Below, in pieces: positions 15,685 to 23,984 of a DNA stretch of 64,000 bases (positions are counted from its first letter, which is position 1; each line of letters starts with the position of its first letter). The stretch lies in contig JBHJNQ010000005.1 in the NCBI GenBank assembly GCA_050330635.1, positions 39,545 through 103,544 on the forward strand. The letters are read 5' to 3'. Position numbers and translations under genes: made by a program. The DNA comes from CADEDH01 sp050330635. Lineage in GTDB: Bacteria; Actinomycetota; Acidimicrobiia; Acidimicrobiales; SZUA-35. The notes under the pieces were generated by a model that saw only the letters and a program-made list of their open reading frames with translations, was not told the origin of the DNA and ran no database searches.

Positions 15685-17286
15685 TCAGTCGATGACGAAG
15701 CCCTCGTAGCCCCCGTCGACCACCTCGGCCAGCGTCTTGCGATAGCGGGGAGCACCCCCGTTGTAGACGACGAGCCGCAGCTTGTCGTGGCCCTCGACGT
15801 TCGAGTTGTAGCCGGTGAACCACGACGCCACCTTGCCCAACAGGACGATGTCGTACATGTCGCGGACGTGGGCCACCCAGGCCTCCTCGGCCTCCCGGGT
15901 CGGCTCGATCCGGGTGTGGCCGCCACGGCGCAGGTAGGCCAGCAGGTCGGTCATCCAGTCGACGGTCTCCTCCACCCCTCGGCCGAAGTTGGTGAATCCC
16001 GAGCCGGCCTGCGGTCCGGCCAGCACCAGGAGGTTCGGGAAGCCGGCGGTCTGGAGCCCGAGGTAGGTCTCGGGGCCGTCGAGCCACTTGTCACGCAGCT
16101 TCCGACCCTCGGCCCCGATGATGTCGATCCGGTCGAAGGCCCCCGTCATGGCGTCGAACCCGGTGGCATAGACGATGAGGTCGACGTCGACGTCGCCGCC
16201 GGTGGTGCGGATACCGGACGGGGTGATCCGCTCGATCGGGGTCTCGTTGAGGTCGACGAGGTGCACGTTGGGGCGGTTGTAGGCCTCGTAGTAGTTGGTC
16301 TCCATCGGGACCCGCCGGGTCCCGAAGCCGTGGTCGGTCGGCACCAGCTTCTCGGCCACCGCCGGGTCGTCGACCCGGTCCCGGATCTTGGCCGCCACGA
16401 ACTCGGAGAACTCGGCGTTGACCTGCTCGTCGAGCAGCACCTCGCGGAAGTTGCCCTGCCATATCCGGAACCCCGACGAGGCGTAGAGCTCCTCGTAGAA
16501 CGCGAACCGCTCCTCCTCGGTCAGTTCGTGGGGATCCCGCCGGTCGTAGGCGTGGATGAAACCGCCGGCCGTCCGCCGGCACTGCTCGAAGATCTCGTCG
16601 TAGCGGGAGCGGATGTCGGCCATCTCCTCGGCCGAGATGGGGCGGTTGTGGAGTGGAGCGCACCAGTTCGGTCGGCGTTGGAACACGTACAGCTCGTCGA
16701 CCTCGCCGGCGATGGCGGGGATGAGTTGGACAGCGGTGGCGCCGGTGCCGATGACGGCGACCCGCTTGCGCTTCAGCTCCACCGGATCCTGGGGCCAGTG
16801 ATAGGTGTGGAACCACGGGCCCTCGAAGCTCTCGATACCGTCGATGGTGGGCATCGTCGGGGTCGACAGGACACCCACGGCAGTGACCAGGAACCGGCAG
16901 CTGACCGAGCGGCCATCGGCTAGCGCCACGGTCCACCGCCGGGTGTCCTCGTCCCACGTGGCGGTCTCCACCCAGCAGTCGAACTGCATGTGGGGACGCA
17001 GGTCGAACCGGTCGGCCACATGGTTCAGGTACCGCAGCGTCTCCGGCTGGGGGGCGAAGTGCTCGCTCCAGTCCCACTCCTCCAGCAGGTCGCGGGAGAA
17101 CGAGTAGCCGTAGGTGTAGCTCTCCGAGTCGAATCGGCACCCGGGGTAGCGGTTGTGGTACCACGTCCCCCCCAGGTCGGACGCCCCCTCGAGCACCGTC
17201 ACGTCCATGCCCAGCTCCCGCAGCCGGTACAGCTGGTAGATCCCGGTCAATCCCGCTCCGATGATCACTACCTCGTGGTCGTCCAC
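15685..17286 (-). CDS. Baeyer-Villiger-type flavin monooxygenase
   Basis: The 533-residue product has an FAD Rossmann motif, VIIGAGLTGIYQLYRL, at its start and the NADPH motif VIGTGATAVQLIPAIAG in the middle. The Baeyer-Villiger fingerprint FxGxxxHxxxWP is present as FEGPWFHTYHWP. Such enzymes insert oxygen next to ketones to give esters. The GTG at 17286 is chosen because AGGGGGG lies upstream and the FAD motif then begins at the usual place. The MFS exporter gene ends 71 bases upstream on the same strand, so the two probably share a transcript. The substrate may be a cyclic or aryl ketone; not determinable. Confidence 0.93.
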   Translation of the reverse strand: MDDHEVVIIGAGLTGIYQLYRLRELGMDVTVLEGASDLGGTWYHNRYPGCRFDSESYTYGYSFSRDLLEEWDWSEHFAPQPETLRYLNHVADRFDLRPHMQFDCWVETATWDEDTRRWTVALADGRSVSCRFLVTAVGVLSTPTMPTIDGIESFEGPWFHTYHWPQDPVELKRKRVAVIGTGATAVQLIPAIAGEVDELYVFQRRPNWCAPLHNRPISAEEMADIRSRYDEIFEQCRRTAGGFIHAYDRRDPHELTEEERFAFYEELYASSGFRIWQGNFREVLLDEQVNAEFSEFVAAKIRDRVDDPAVAEKLVPTDHGFGTRRVPMETNYYEAYNRPNVHLVDLNETPIERITPSGIRTTGGDVDVDLIVYATGFDAMTGAFDRIDIIGAEGRKLRDKWLDGPETYLGLQTAGFPNLLVLAGPQAGSGFTNFGRGVEETVDWMTDLLAYLRRGGHTRIEPTREAEEAWVAHVRDMYDIVLLGKVASWFTGYNSNVEGHDKLRLVVYNGGAPRYRKTLAEVVDGGYEGFVID

Positions 17287-17357
17287 GTCGTCCCCCCTGA
17301 TCGTGCCGGCTGTGCAACCGATCGTAGGCCGCAGGTGTTCGGCAGTTCGAGTGGGGG

Positions 17358-18785
17358 TCAGCCGACGGTGGTGGCCGTCGGCTTGGTCGGCACAAGAAAC
17401 CACACCACCAGGGCCATGACCACCATGACCGCCACGTAGTAGACCCACAGCGGCTCGAAGGCCACCGCCGCCTCGACGCCCGTGGCCTCGCCCACGAGTC
17501 CGATGGCCACGGCGATGCCGAGGGCGGCAGCCACGTTGCGTACCGTGTTGAAGCTGGCGTTGGCCTCACCCCAGTAGTTGGGGTGGACATGCTTGAGCAG
17601 CGCCCCGTTGAGCTGTGGCGAGACGAGCGCCCAGCCGGTGCCCATGGCTGCGATCACGGGAAGGAGGCTGGTGGCATAGGACGCCTCCGGCCCGATGGCG
17701 TACCACTCCCACGAGAAGGCGATGACGAGGAGCAGGCTTCCGGCCCGGAGCATCCAGGTGTAGCCGTACCGGTCGGAGAGCCGGCCGGCCACGCTGGTGG
17801 TGATGCCGGAGAAGATCGGACCGGGAGTGAGGGCGAGTCCGATTGCGAACTTGTCCCAGCCCCACACCCGGCTCATGTAGAGGGGCCACATCAGCCACGA
17901 CGACATGCCGGCCAAGTGGATCAGGAAGTTGGCGAGGTTGGCCGTCCAAACCGGTCGTTCGGCGAACAGCGTCAGGTTGAGGAGCGGGGTCGGATGGCGC
18001 CGAGACCGGACCACGAACAGCGGGAGCAGCACGGCGCTGGCCACGAGTGACCCGAGGACGAGAGGGTGGGCCCAACCCCAGACCGGTCCCTGGGACACAG
18101 CGAACACGAGCAGGGTGATGGCCACGGTGGCCTCGGTGACGCCGACGAGATCGAGCCGGCCGGGCTCACTGTCGGCCTTCGATTCCCTCAGGAGTCGCCA
18201 GCCGGCGAGGAGGGTGACGGCGGCGATGGGGGCGGTGATGAAATACAGCCATCGCCAGCTGGCCACCTCCAGCATGCCGGCCGCCACGCTGGGGGCGATG
18301 GCCGAGGCGATGGGGGAGGTGGCGGCCCACGCCCCCACGGCGGTTCCGTGTCGCTCCTTGGGGAACTCGGGCAGGATCATGGCCAGCGAGGCCGGCAGGA
18401 CGAAGGCGCCCGCCACCGCCTGGAGGACCCGGGCCGCGATCAGCACCCAGATGTTGGGGGCGGCGGCCGACAGCAGAGCGGAGACGATGAAGCCCACCAT
18501 GCCGAGGCGAAAGATTCGCCGCCGGCCCGTCCGATCGGCCAGGCGACCGCCGACGAGCATGAAACCGGCCAGGCCGATGAAGAATCCGGACGACGTCCAC
18601 GACACGACGCTCTGGGTGGTGTCGGGGAACGACCGCGTGAGGTCGTCGAATGCGATGTTGGTTGCCGTCGAGTTGAACGACACCAGCACGGCCCCGGCGG
18701 CGCTGATCCCCAGCGCCTTCCACGCCCGGGTTGGAACCATCGGCACCGCTCGGGCCAACCCGGTCCCGCCCGCGACCTCGGTCAT
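17358..18785 (-). CDS. MFS transporter, DHA2-like drug/proton antiporter
   Basis: The 475-residue product is an integral membrane protein with about 14 hydrophobic helices, the number and length typical of the EmrB/QacA (DHA2) group. The loop 2-3 signature appears as GGRLADRTGRRRIFRLG, and helix 5 contains LPEFPKERHGTAVGAWA. It should export a small hydrophobic compound using the proton gradient. The ATG at 18785 is followed by a short charged N-terminus and first helix WKALGISAAGAVLVSF. It is upstream of the Baeyer-Villiger gene on the same strand; the IS element sits 276 bases before its start. Confidence 0.92.
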   Translation of the reverse strand: MTEVAGGTGLARAVPMVPTRAWKALGISAAGAVLVSFNSTATNIAFDDLTRSFPDTTQSVVSWTSSGFFIGLAGFMLVGGRLADRTGRRRIFRLGMVGFIVSALLSAAAPNIWVLIAARVLQAVAGAFVLPASLAMILPEFPKERHGTAVGAWAATSPIASAIAPSVAAGMLEVASWRWLYFITAPIAAVTLLAGWRLLRESKADSEPGRLDLVGVTEATVAITLLVFAVSQGPVWGWAHPLVLGSLVASAVLLPLFVVRSRRHPTPLLNLTLFAERPVWTANLANFLIHLAGMSSWLMWPLYMSRVWGWDKFAIGLALTPGPIFSGITTSVAGRLSDRYGYTWMLRAGSLLLVIAFSWEWYAIGPEASYATSLLPVIAAMGTGWALVSPQLNGALLKHVHPNYWGEANASFNTVRNVAAALGIAVAIGLVGEATGVEAAVAFEPLWVYYVAVMVVMALVVWFLVPTKPTATTVG

Positions 18786-19060
18786 CGTCGGTCGCGGGCG
18801 GGGATGGCGGGAGAGAGGAGACGCCGGGCGGCGGGCCAGCGTCGCGGTGTCGGCCGTGCCATCCACGGTGCCCTGGCGCGGTCCGCGCCCGACGAGCGCC
18901 CGGAACCGATGACCACGTCGTACATGCGCCTCCTCCGGTTGCTCGAGGATCCGTTGGCTCCGACCGTGGCACGCCGAGGTGGCGAGTGTCGATTCGAGCG
19001 TTTGTCCGAATGGCCCGGCGGCGATGATAGTCGGCCACCTGCGACAGGAAGACGAGCTAG

Positions 19061-19075
19061 GAGACTGCTGAAAAA
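19061..19075 (+). repeat. left terminal inverted repeat of the IS
   Basis: GAGACTGCTGAAAAA, paired with the copy at 20821-20835. It is preceded by CTAG. Confidence 0.85.
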
Positions 19076-19117
19076 TCTGGCGCGAGGTACTCGCGTTCGG
19101 CGCTCGAATCGAAAAGA

Positions 19118-20662
19118 ATGGTGGGCGTGCAGGGCTCATCAGATCCGAACCGTGAACTCCTCGACGCGGCGGCGCTGGTCGGACATCTGGTCCCGGCGGG
19201 GAGCGTGTACGCGTTCTTGGCCGAGCATCGGAGCCGGCTGTTCCCCGACGAGCTGTTCGCCGACATGTTCCCCTCGAGCCGGGGCCGCCCCTCCCAACCG
19301 GCCGAGCTCGTAGCAACGGTGCTCGTGTTGCAGTCGCTGGAGGGTCTGTCAGACCGTGATGCCGTGCAGGCGCTGCGGACCGATCTGCGTTGGAAGGTCG
19401 CTGCCGGGCTCGCGCTCGATGACGAGGGCTTCCATCCGACGGTGCTCACGTATTGGCGTAACCGGCTGCGATCCTCGCAGCGCCCGGAACGGATCTTCGA
19501 TGCCGTGCGTGCCGTCGTCGCCGAGACCGGCGTGCTCACCGGCAAGTCCCGTCGGGCGGTGGACTCGACCCTGCTCGATGATGCGGTCGCGACACAGGAC
19601 ACGGTCACGCAGTTGGTGTCGATGATCCGCAGGGTCCGCAACACTGTTCCCGAAGCCGCCGGCGTCGAGCTGATCGGGGACGACTACGACCAGGCGACCG
19701 GCAAGCCGGCGTGCGCATGGGACGACCCGGCTGCTCGAGAGGCGCTCGTTACCCGGCTCGTCAACGACGCACTCACGATCCTGGCTGGTCTCGATGGTGT
19801 CGTGCTCGATGACGCGCAGGCCGAGCTCGTCGGGTTGTTGGCGCTCGTCGCCGGCCAAGACGTCGAGCCCGGCGACACCGACGGGACGTGGCGGATCGCC
19901 CGCAAGGTGTCCAAGCACCGGATGATCTCGACCGTCGATCCCGAGTCACGCCACATGCACAAGAACCGCTCCAGCTACCGCGACGGCTACAAGGCCCACC
20001 TCGCGGCCGAGCCGACCACGGGGATCATCACCGCCTGCAAACTCACCCCCGCCAACACCGCCGACGGCGCAACCGGCGTCGAGCTGCTCGCCGACGAACC
20101 CGACCCCGTCGAGGTCTACGCCGACTCCGCCTACGGCACCGGCGAGATGCTCGCCGCGCTCGACAACGCCGAACACGCCCCGGTGATCAAACCCTGGCCG
20201 TTGCGCCGCAACCCGAACCTCGGCGACGACCAGTTCGTCCGCGACGACTACCGCATCGACTACACCGCCCGCACCGTCACCTGCCCCAACGAGGTCACCG
20301 TCGCGTTCAACATCGCCGGCACCGCCAAGTTCAAACAGCACTGCACCGACTGTTCGCTGCGATCACGCTGCACCACCGCCCGAGCCGGCAAGACCTTCAC
20401 GATCGGCGACCACGACCACCTCCTCGCTGCCAACCGACAACGCTGGCGCACCGACACTGACCTCGTCGCCAGCTACCGGCAACACCGGCCACTGATCGAA
20501 CGATCCATCGCCTGGCTCACCCGCGACGGGCACCGCCGCGTCCGCTACCGCGGCGTCGAACGAAACCACCTCGCACTCACCACCAGAGCCGCCACCTTGA
20601 ACCTCCGCCGACTCTGCAACCTCGGCATCCACTGGCACGACGGCTGGCACCTCGCAACCTGA
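19118..20662 (+). CDS. IS1182-family DDE transposase
   Basis: The 514-residue product begins with the N-terminal helical domain typical of IS1182/IS5-like transposases (QPAELVATVLVLQSLEGLSD). The catalytic core has the first D in RRAVDSTLLDDAV, the second in VEVYADSAYGTGEM, and the E in HRPLIERSIAWLTRDGHRR. A zinc-finger-like CTDCSLRSRC lies before the last catalytic block. All three acidic residues are present and the frame is unbroken, so the enzyme is probably active. The ATG at 19118 is weakly supported by GAAAAGA; GTG at 19121 is an alternative. Confidence 0.93.
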   Translation: MVGVQGSSDPNRELLDAAALVGHLVPAGSVYAFLAEHRSRLFPDELFADMFPSSRGRPSQPAELVATVLVLQSLEGLSDRDAVQALRTDLRWKVAAGLALDDEGFHPTVLTYWRNRLRSSQRPERIFDAVRAVVAETGVLTGKSRRAVDSTLLDDAVATQDTVTQLVSMIRRVRNTVPEAAGVELIGDDYDQATGKPACAWDDPAAREALVTRLVNDALTILAGLDGVVLDDAQAELVGLLALVAGQDVEPGDTDGTWRIARKVSKHRMISTVDPESRHMHKNRSSYRDGYKAHLAAEPTTGIITACKLTPANTADGATGVELLADEPDPVEVYADSAYGTGEMLAALDNAEHAPVIKPWPLRRNPNLGDDQFVRDDYRIDYTARTVTCPNEVTVAFNIAGTAKFKQHCTDCSLRSRCTTARAGKTFTIGDHDHLLAANRQRWRTDTDLVASYRQHRPLIERSIAWLTRDGHRRVRYRGVERNHLALTTRAATLNLRRLCNLGIHWHDGWHLAT

Positions 20663-20820
20663 GCGATTGGGCCCGGCGCTGACAAGCAGGGAACGACACC
20701 TACAGGTTCTACCCATCCAGCGACACCAGCTCTCACCCCGAAACACCGGCTCTTCAGTCCGTCACGTCCCCGGACCCACCACCCACGCTACGCCCCCACC
20801 ACGACCCCGACGAAAGCGCC

Positions 20821-20835
20821 TTGTTCAGCAGGCTC
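20821..20835 (-). repeat. right terminal inverted repeat of the IS
   Basis: On the minus strand this reads GAGCCTGCTGAACAA, matching the left end at 13 of 15 positions. CTAG follows on the outside. Confidence 0.85.
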
Positions 20836-20878
20836 CTAGCGGTCGCCGCCGGCCCGCAGCGGACCCCGGTCGGCGCGG

Positions 20879-22363
20879 TCAGGCCGGTGCGGGTCCCGCT
20901 CGGTCGAACCGCTCGACGGCGAAATCGTCGAGTTCGACCGAGCGGAGCTCGCGGCGCAACCGCCCCACCGTGCCGGGGAAGAACGACAGGACCCGACCGG
21001 TGGCGTCGGTGTAGAAGTTGGTGCAGGCGCCGGTCCAGCTCATGTCCTGCAGTTCCCGTTGGATCTCGTCGCTGTAGCGGCTCGTCACGTCGGCTCTGGC
21101 CTCGAGGGAGCGGAGGTCCTCGTCGACGATACGGCGGGCCAACCGGGCGATGAGGGCGGTCTCGAGCTCGGCCGACAGGAACACCGGGGCGTAGGCCACG
21201 GCCCCGTTGATCCCGCACACGGTGAAGTAGTTGGGGAAGCCGGGCACGGCGATACCCCGGTAGGCCTCCGGCCGCTCGGCCAGGGCCCGGCGCAGCTCTC
21301 GCCCGCCGGGACCGATCACGTCGAGCGCGGGCCGACCGTCGGCCCGGCCCCCGAGCCGGTACCCGGTGCAGAACACGACGGCGTCGACCTCGGCCTCGGT
21401 GCCGTCGTCGGCCACGACCGACGTCGGCGTGAGGGCGGCCACGCCGCGGGGCACGAGCCGGACATGGTGGCGGGCGAGCGCCGGGTAGTACTCGTCGGAC
21501 ACGAGGATCCGCTTGCAGCCCGGGTCGTAGTCCGGCGTCAGGGCGGCGATCAGCGCCGGGTCGTCGATGGCGGAGCGAAGGTTGGCCAACCCGAGCCGGC
21601 GCAACTCGTCGATGGCCCAGCGGTGGCGCTTGAACGCCCGTTGCCACAGCAGCGACCGCCGGTACTGGGCCCGGCGCAAGCGGCGCCACGCCTCGGGATC
21701 GGAGCGGAGCCGCTCCTTCTCCTCATCACCGTAGGCACGGTTGTGGCGGGGCATGACCCAGTTGGGGGTCCGGGAGAAGACGACGACCTCCGCCGCCCGG
21801 TCGGCCACGGCCGGCACGACCTGCACGGCGGACGCCGCACTGCCCACCACCGCCACCCGGCGGCCGGCGAGGTCGATGTCGTGGCGCCACGCCCCGGCGT
21901 GCCACAGCGGACCCTCGAACCGGTCGAGGCCCTCGATTCGGGGATACCGGGGTTCGGTCAGGCCACCGGTGGCGGCCACGACCACCCGGTGCTCAACGAC
22001 CTCGCCGTCCGCCGTCTCGAGGGCCCATCGTCCCTCGACCTCGTCGTAGCGGGCCGCAGTGACGTCGGTGCCGAAGCGGATGTGGTCGACCAGGCCCCAT
22101 CGTTCGGCGCAGGTCCGGAGGTAGGCCTGGATCTCCGCCCGACCAGCGTAGACCATCGACCAGTCGGGGTTCGGCTCGAAGGAGTAGCAGTACAGGTGGG
22201 AGGGGATGTCGCAGTGCAGCCCGGGATAGGTGTTGCGGAGCCAGGTGCCGCCGACGTCATGCTGCTTGTCGTAGATGACGAAGTCGTCGAGTCCGGCCCG
22301 CTTGAGCTCGATGCCCATGGCCAATCCGCTGAGCCCCGCCCCCAGTACGCCTACCGCTGTCAC
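20879..22363 (-). CDS. FAD-dependent monooxygenase (Baeyer-Villiger/FMO type)
   Basis: The 494-residue product has the FAD motif VLGAGLSGLAMGIELKRAG, the Baeyer-Villiger type fingerprint FEGPLWHAGAWRHD, and the NADPH motif VVGSAASAVQVVPAVA. It differs clearly from the monooxygenase at 15685 and belongs to another subgroup. The GTG at 22363 is preferred: GGAGGG lies ten bases upstream and the FAD motif follows at once; the open frame extends further to 22450. Downstream on the same strand lies the IS element, then the MFS and Baeyer-Villiger genes, so the original order was FMO, exporter, monooxygenase. Confidence 0.93.
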   Translation of the reverse strand: MTAVGVLGAGLSGLAMGIELKRAGLDDFVIYDKQHDVGGTWLRNTYPGLHCDIPSHLYCYSFEPNPDWSMVYAGRAEIQAYLRTCAERWGLVDHIRFGTDVTAARYDEVEGRWALETADGEVVEHRVVVAATGGLTEPRYPRIEGLDRFEGPLWHAGAWRHDIDLAGRRVAVVGSAASAVQVVPAVADRAAEVVVFSRTPNWVMPRHNRAYGDEEKERLRSDPEAWRRLRRAQYRRSLLWQRAFKRHRWAIDELRRLGLANLRSAIDDPALIAALTPDYDPGCKRILVSDEYYPALARHHVRLVPRGVAALTPTSVVADDGTEAEVDAVVFCTGYRLGGRADGRPALDVIGPGGRELRRALAERPEAYRGIAVPGFPNYFTVCGINGAVAYAPVFLSAELETALIARLARRIVDEDLRSLEARADVTSRYSDEIQRELQDMSWTGACTNFYTDATGRVLSFFPGTVGRLRRELRSVELDDFAVERFDRAGPAPA

Positions 22364-22464
22364 CCCACGTCCCTCCTCGTGCCCCGACCGACGGGGCCGG
22401 CCCAGTCCAGCGCGGTGGGAGCGGGGAAGGCAACCGGGCTGGAAGGCCACCCCAGGCCCGATGC

Positions 22465-22477
22465 TACGGTGCCGGCC
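22465..22477 (+). promoter_or_regulatory. -10 element for a leaderless epimerase transcript
   Basis: TACGGT at 22465-22470 is followed by seven bases and the ATG at 22478. No Shine-Dalgarno is present. Confidence 0.35.
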
Positions 22478-23602
22478 ATGGTGACCTCATCGGGCAAGGC
22501 CCTCATCATCGGGGGCAGCGGCCCGACCGGACCCCATCTGATCAGCGGCCTCCTCGACCGTGGCTACGAGGTCACGATGATGCATCGGGGCACCCACGAC
22601 TCGCCGCTCATCCCCGCTTCGGTCGAGCGACTCATCGGTGATCCCCACTTCCGGGAGACGCTGGCCGACACCCTCGGCAACCGGACGTTCGATCTCGTCG
22701 TCGCCACCTATGGCCGGATCCGCTACATCGCCGAGGAGATGGTGGGCCGCACGCCCCGCCTCATCGCCATCGGTGGCCCGCCCAGCTACAAGGGGATGTT
22801 CGCCGCCGACGCCATCGATCCGCCGGGGATGCCGATACCGACCGCCGAGGATGCACCGCGGGTCGACAGCGAGGAGGAGTTCCGCTTCGGCTACCTCATC
22901 CGGCTCACGGAGGATGCCGTGCTCGACGCCGGGCGGGCCGGGCACTATGCCGCCACCATGTTCCGCTATCCGGTGGTGTACGGCCCCAACCAGCTGGGGG
23001 CCTCCGTGTGGGCGGTGATGGAGCGGGCCCTCGACCACCGTCCCCACATCGTCCTGCCCGACGGCGGGATGGCCATCGTGAGCCGGGGCTACGCCCGCAA
23101 CGTGGCCCACGCCGTGCTCTGCGCCGTCGATCACCCCGCCGCCGCCGGCAGGATCTTCAACTGCGGTGACGAGCAGCAGTTCACCCTGGCCCAGTGGGTC
23201 GGACTGATCTGCGGGGCCATGGGCTACGAGATGGAGATCGTGGGGGTACCGGCCGACGTGGCCTTCTCCACCCGTGACCTCCTCCCGCTCCAGAGCGCTC
23301 CCCTCCACCAGCTGATGGACCTCCACGCCATCCGGGCCGACCTGGGCTACCGGGATCTGGTGCCGGCGCTCGAGGCCATTCCCGAAGTCGTCCGCTGGTA
23401 CCTGGACCACCCGCCGGCATCCGACCGCTCGCCCGAGGAGCGGGCGGTAGCCAACAACTATGCGGCCGAGGACGCCCAGGTGGCCGTGTGCCGCGACCTC
23501 CATCGCCAGCTCGCCGCCGTCGACCACGTGACCCACGAGGTCCACCACCCGTACCCTCACCCCAGGGAGCCTGGGATGTCACGGGATCACCAGCGGCGGT
23601 GA
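22478..23602 (+). CDS. NAD-dependent epimerase/dehydratase (extended SDR)
   Basis: The 374-residue product is an atypical or extended short-chain dehydrogenase with NAD-binding motif LIIGGSGPTGPHLISGLLDR at the N-terminus (GGSGPTG replaces the usual GxxGxxG spacing). VATYGRIRYIAEEM and MFRYPVVYGPNQLG follow, and the active-site Y-x3-K is not obvious: the tyrosine of FGYLIRLTE lacks the usual lysine. It may therefore be a binding or regulatory relative or use a different base. It is divergent from the FMO gene, 114 bases apart. The long frame to 21059 on this strand is the shadow of the FMO gene; the ATG at 22478 gives the correct fold start. Confidence 0.85.
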   Translation: MVTSSGKALIIGGSGPTGPHLISGLLDRGYEVTMMHRGTHDSPLIPASVERLIGDPHFRETLADTLGNRTFDLVVATYGRIRYIAEEMVGRTPRLIAIGGPPSYKGMFAADAIDPPGMPIPTAEDAPRVDSEEEFRFGYLIRLTEDAVLDAGRAGHYAATMFRYPVVYGPNQLGASVWAVMERALDHRPHIVLPDGGMAIVSRGYARNVAHAVLCAVDHPAAAGRIFNCGDEQQFTLAQWVGLICGAMGYEMEIVGVPADVAFSTRDLLPLQSAPLHQLMDLHAIRADLGYRDLVPALEAIPEVVRWYLDHPPASDRSPEERAVANNYAAEDAQVAVCRDLHRQLAAVDHVTHEVHHPYPHPREPGMSRDHQRR

Positions 23603-23877
23603 GCGAGTTTACATCGAGCCTGCGGCGGCGATCGTGCTCGCATGGTCGACCGTTCACGTAGCCGGCCGGTTGCGTCGATCACAGGACCCAGAGCCAGCCG
23701 AGGTTGGCCCAGGGCGGGTTGTGAGGATGGTGGAACGGCCAGCGTGACACCCGGTGGCCGACGTTCTTCGCCCGTTGGAGCGACAAGATGAGATGGCGGC
23801 TGCGCTGGGGCGACCAGATGGCTGGGTGCCCGTCAGCCTGCCTTGTCGCTCGTACGCGGGGCGGTCGCCTGGCTCTC
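23603..23877 (-). pseudogene. unrecognised gene scrap between epimerase and thiolase
   Basis: On the minus strand a frame ending with TGA at 23681-23679 reads ...RHLILSLQRAKNVGHRVSRW and then PFHHPHNPPWANLGWLWVL. The composition (His, Trp, Pro) looks like the end of a real protein, but I cannot name the family. The frame has no start before it meets the minisatellite near 23878. I treat it as the 3' relic of a gene cut off by the repeat. The remaining part, 23603-23678, holds nothing visible. Confidence 0.3.
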
Positions 23878-23984
23878 GTACCGTTCAGTCAGCGCTCCTG
23901 CAGTCAGCCGATCGTTCAGTCAGCGCTCCTGCAGTCAGCCGCTCGTTCAGTCAGCGCTCGTGCAGTCAGCGCTCGTGCAGTCAG
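23878..23984. repeat. 15/16-bp minisatellite, seven units
   Basis: The core CAGTCAG recurs at 23886, 23901, 23917, 23932, 23948, 23963 and 23978, so the period alternates 15, 16, 15, 16, 15, 15. On the minus strand the unit is CTGACTGCACGAGCG with variants (A for C at position 8, G for C at 10, an extra G). Pairs of units also form a 31-bp higher-order repeat. The stop codon of the thiolase gene (TGA, 23983-23981) lies in the last unit. Confidence 0.92.

Larger units (their letters stand above)
19057..20839 (+). mobile_element. IS1182-like insertion sequence, complete
   Basis: The element carries one intact transposase gene. Its ends are inverted repeats: GAGACTGCTGAAAAA at 19061-19075 and, read on the other strand from 20835, GAGCCTGCTGAACAA, 13 of 15 identical. 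Each end is flanked by CTAG (19057-19060 and 20836-20839), either a 4-bp target duplication or part of the ends; because CTAG is palindromic the two cannot be told apart. A small palindrome CGCGAG-GTA-CTCGCG (19081-19095) lies just inside the left end. The right end has about 170 non-coding bases. It sits between FMO and MFS genes and disrupts no coding sequence. Confidence 0.9.

Noticed and set aside
21059..22477. Upstream extension of the epimerase gene giving 847 codons
   Set aside because: The extension is antisense to the FMO gene; the Rossmann fold begins right after the ATG at 22478.
23878..23984. CRISPR array
   Set aside because: Units are directly adjacent and of 15/16 bp with no unique spacers, and no cas genes are present; it is a minisatellite.
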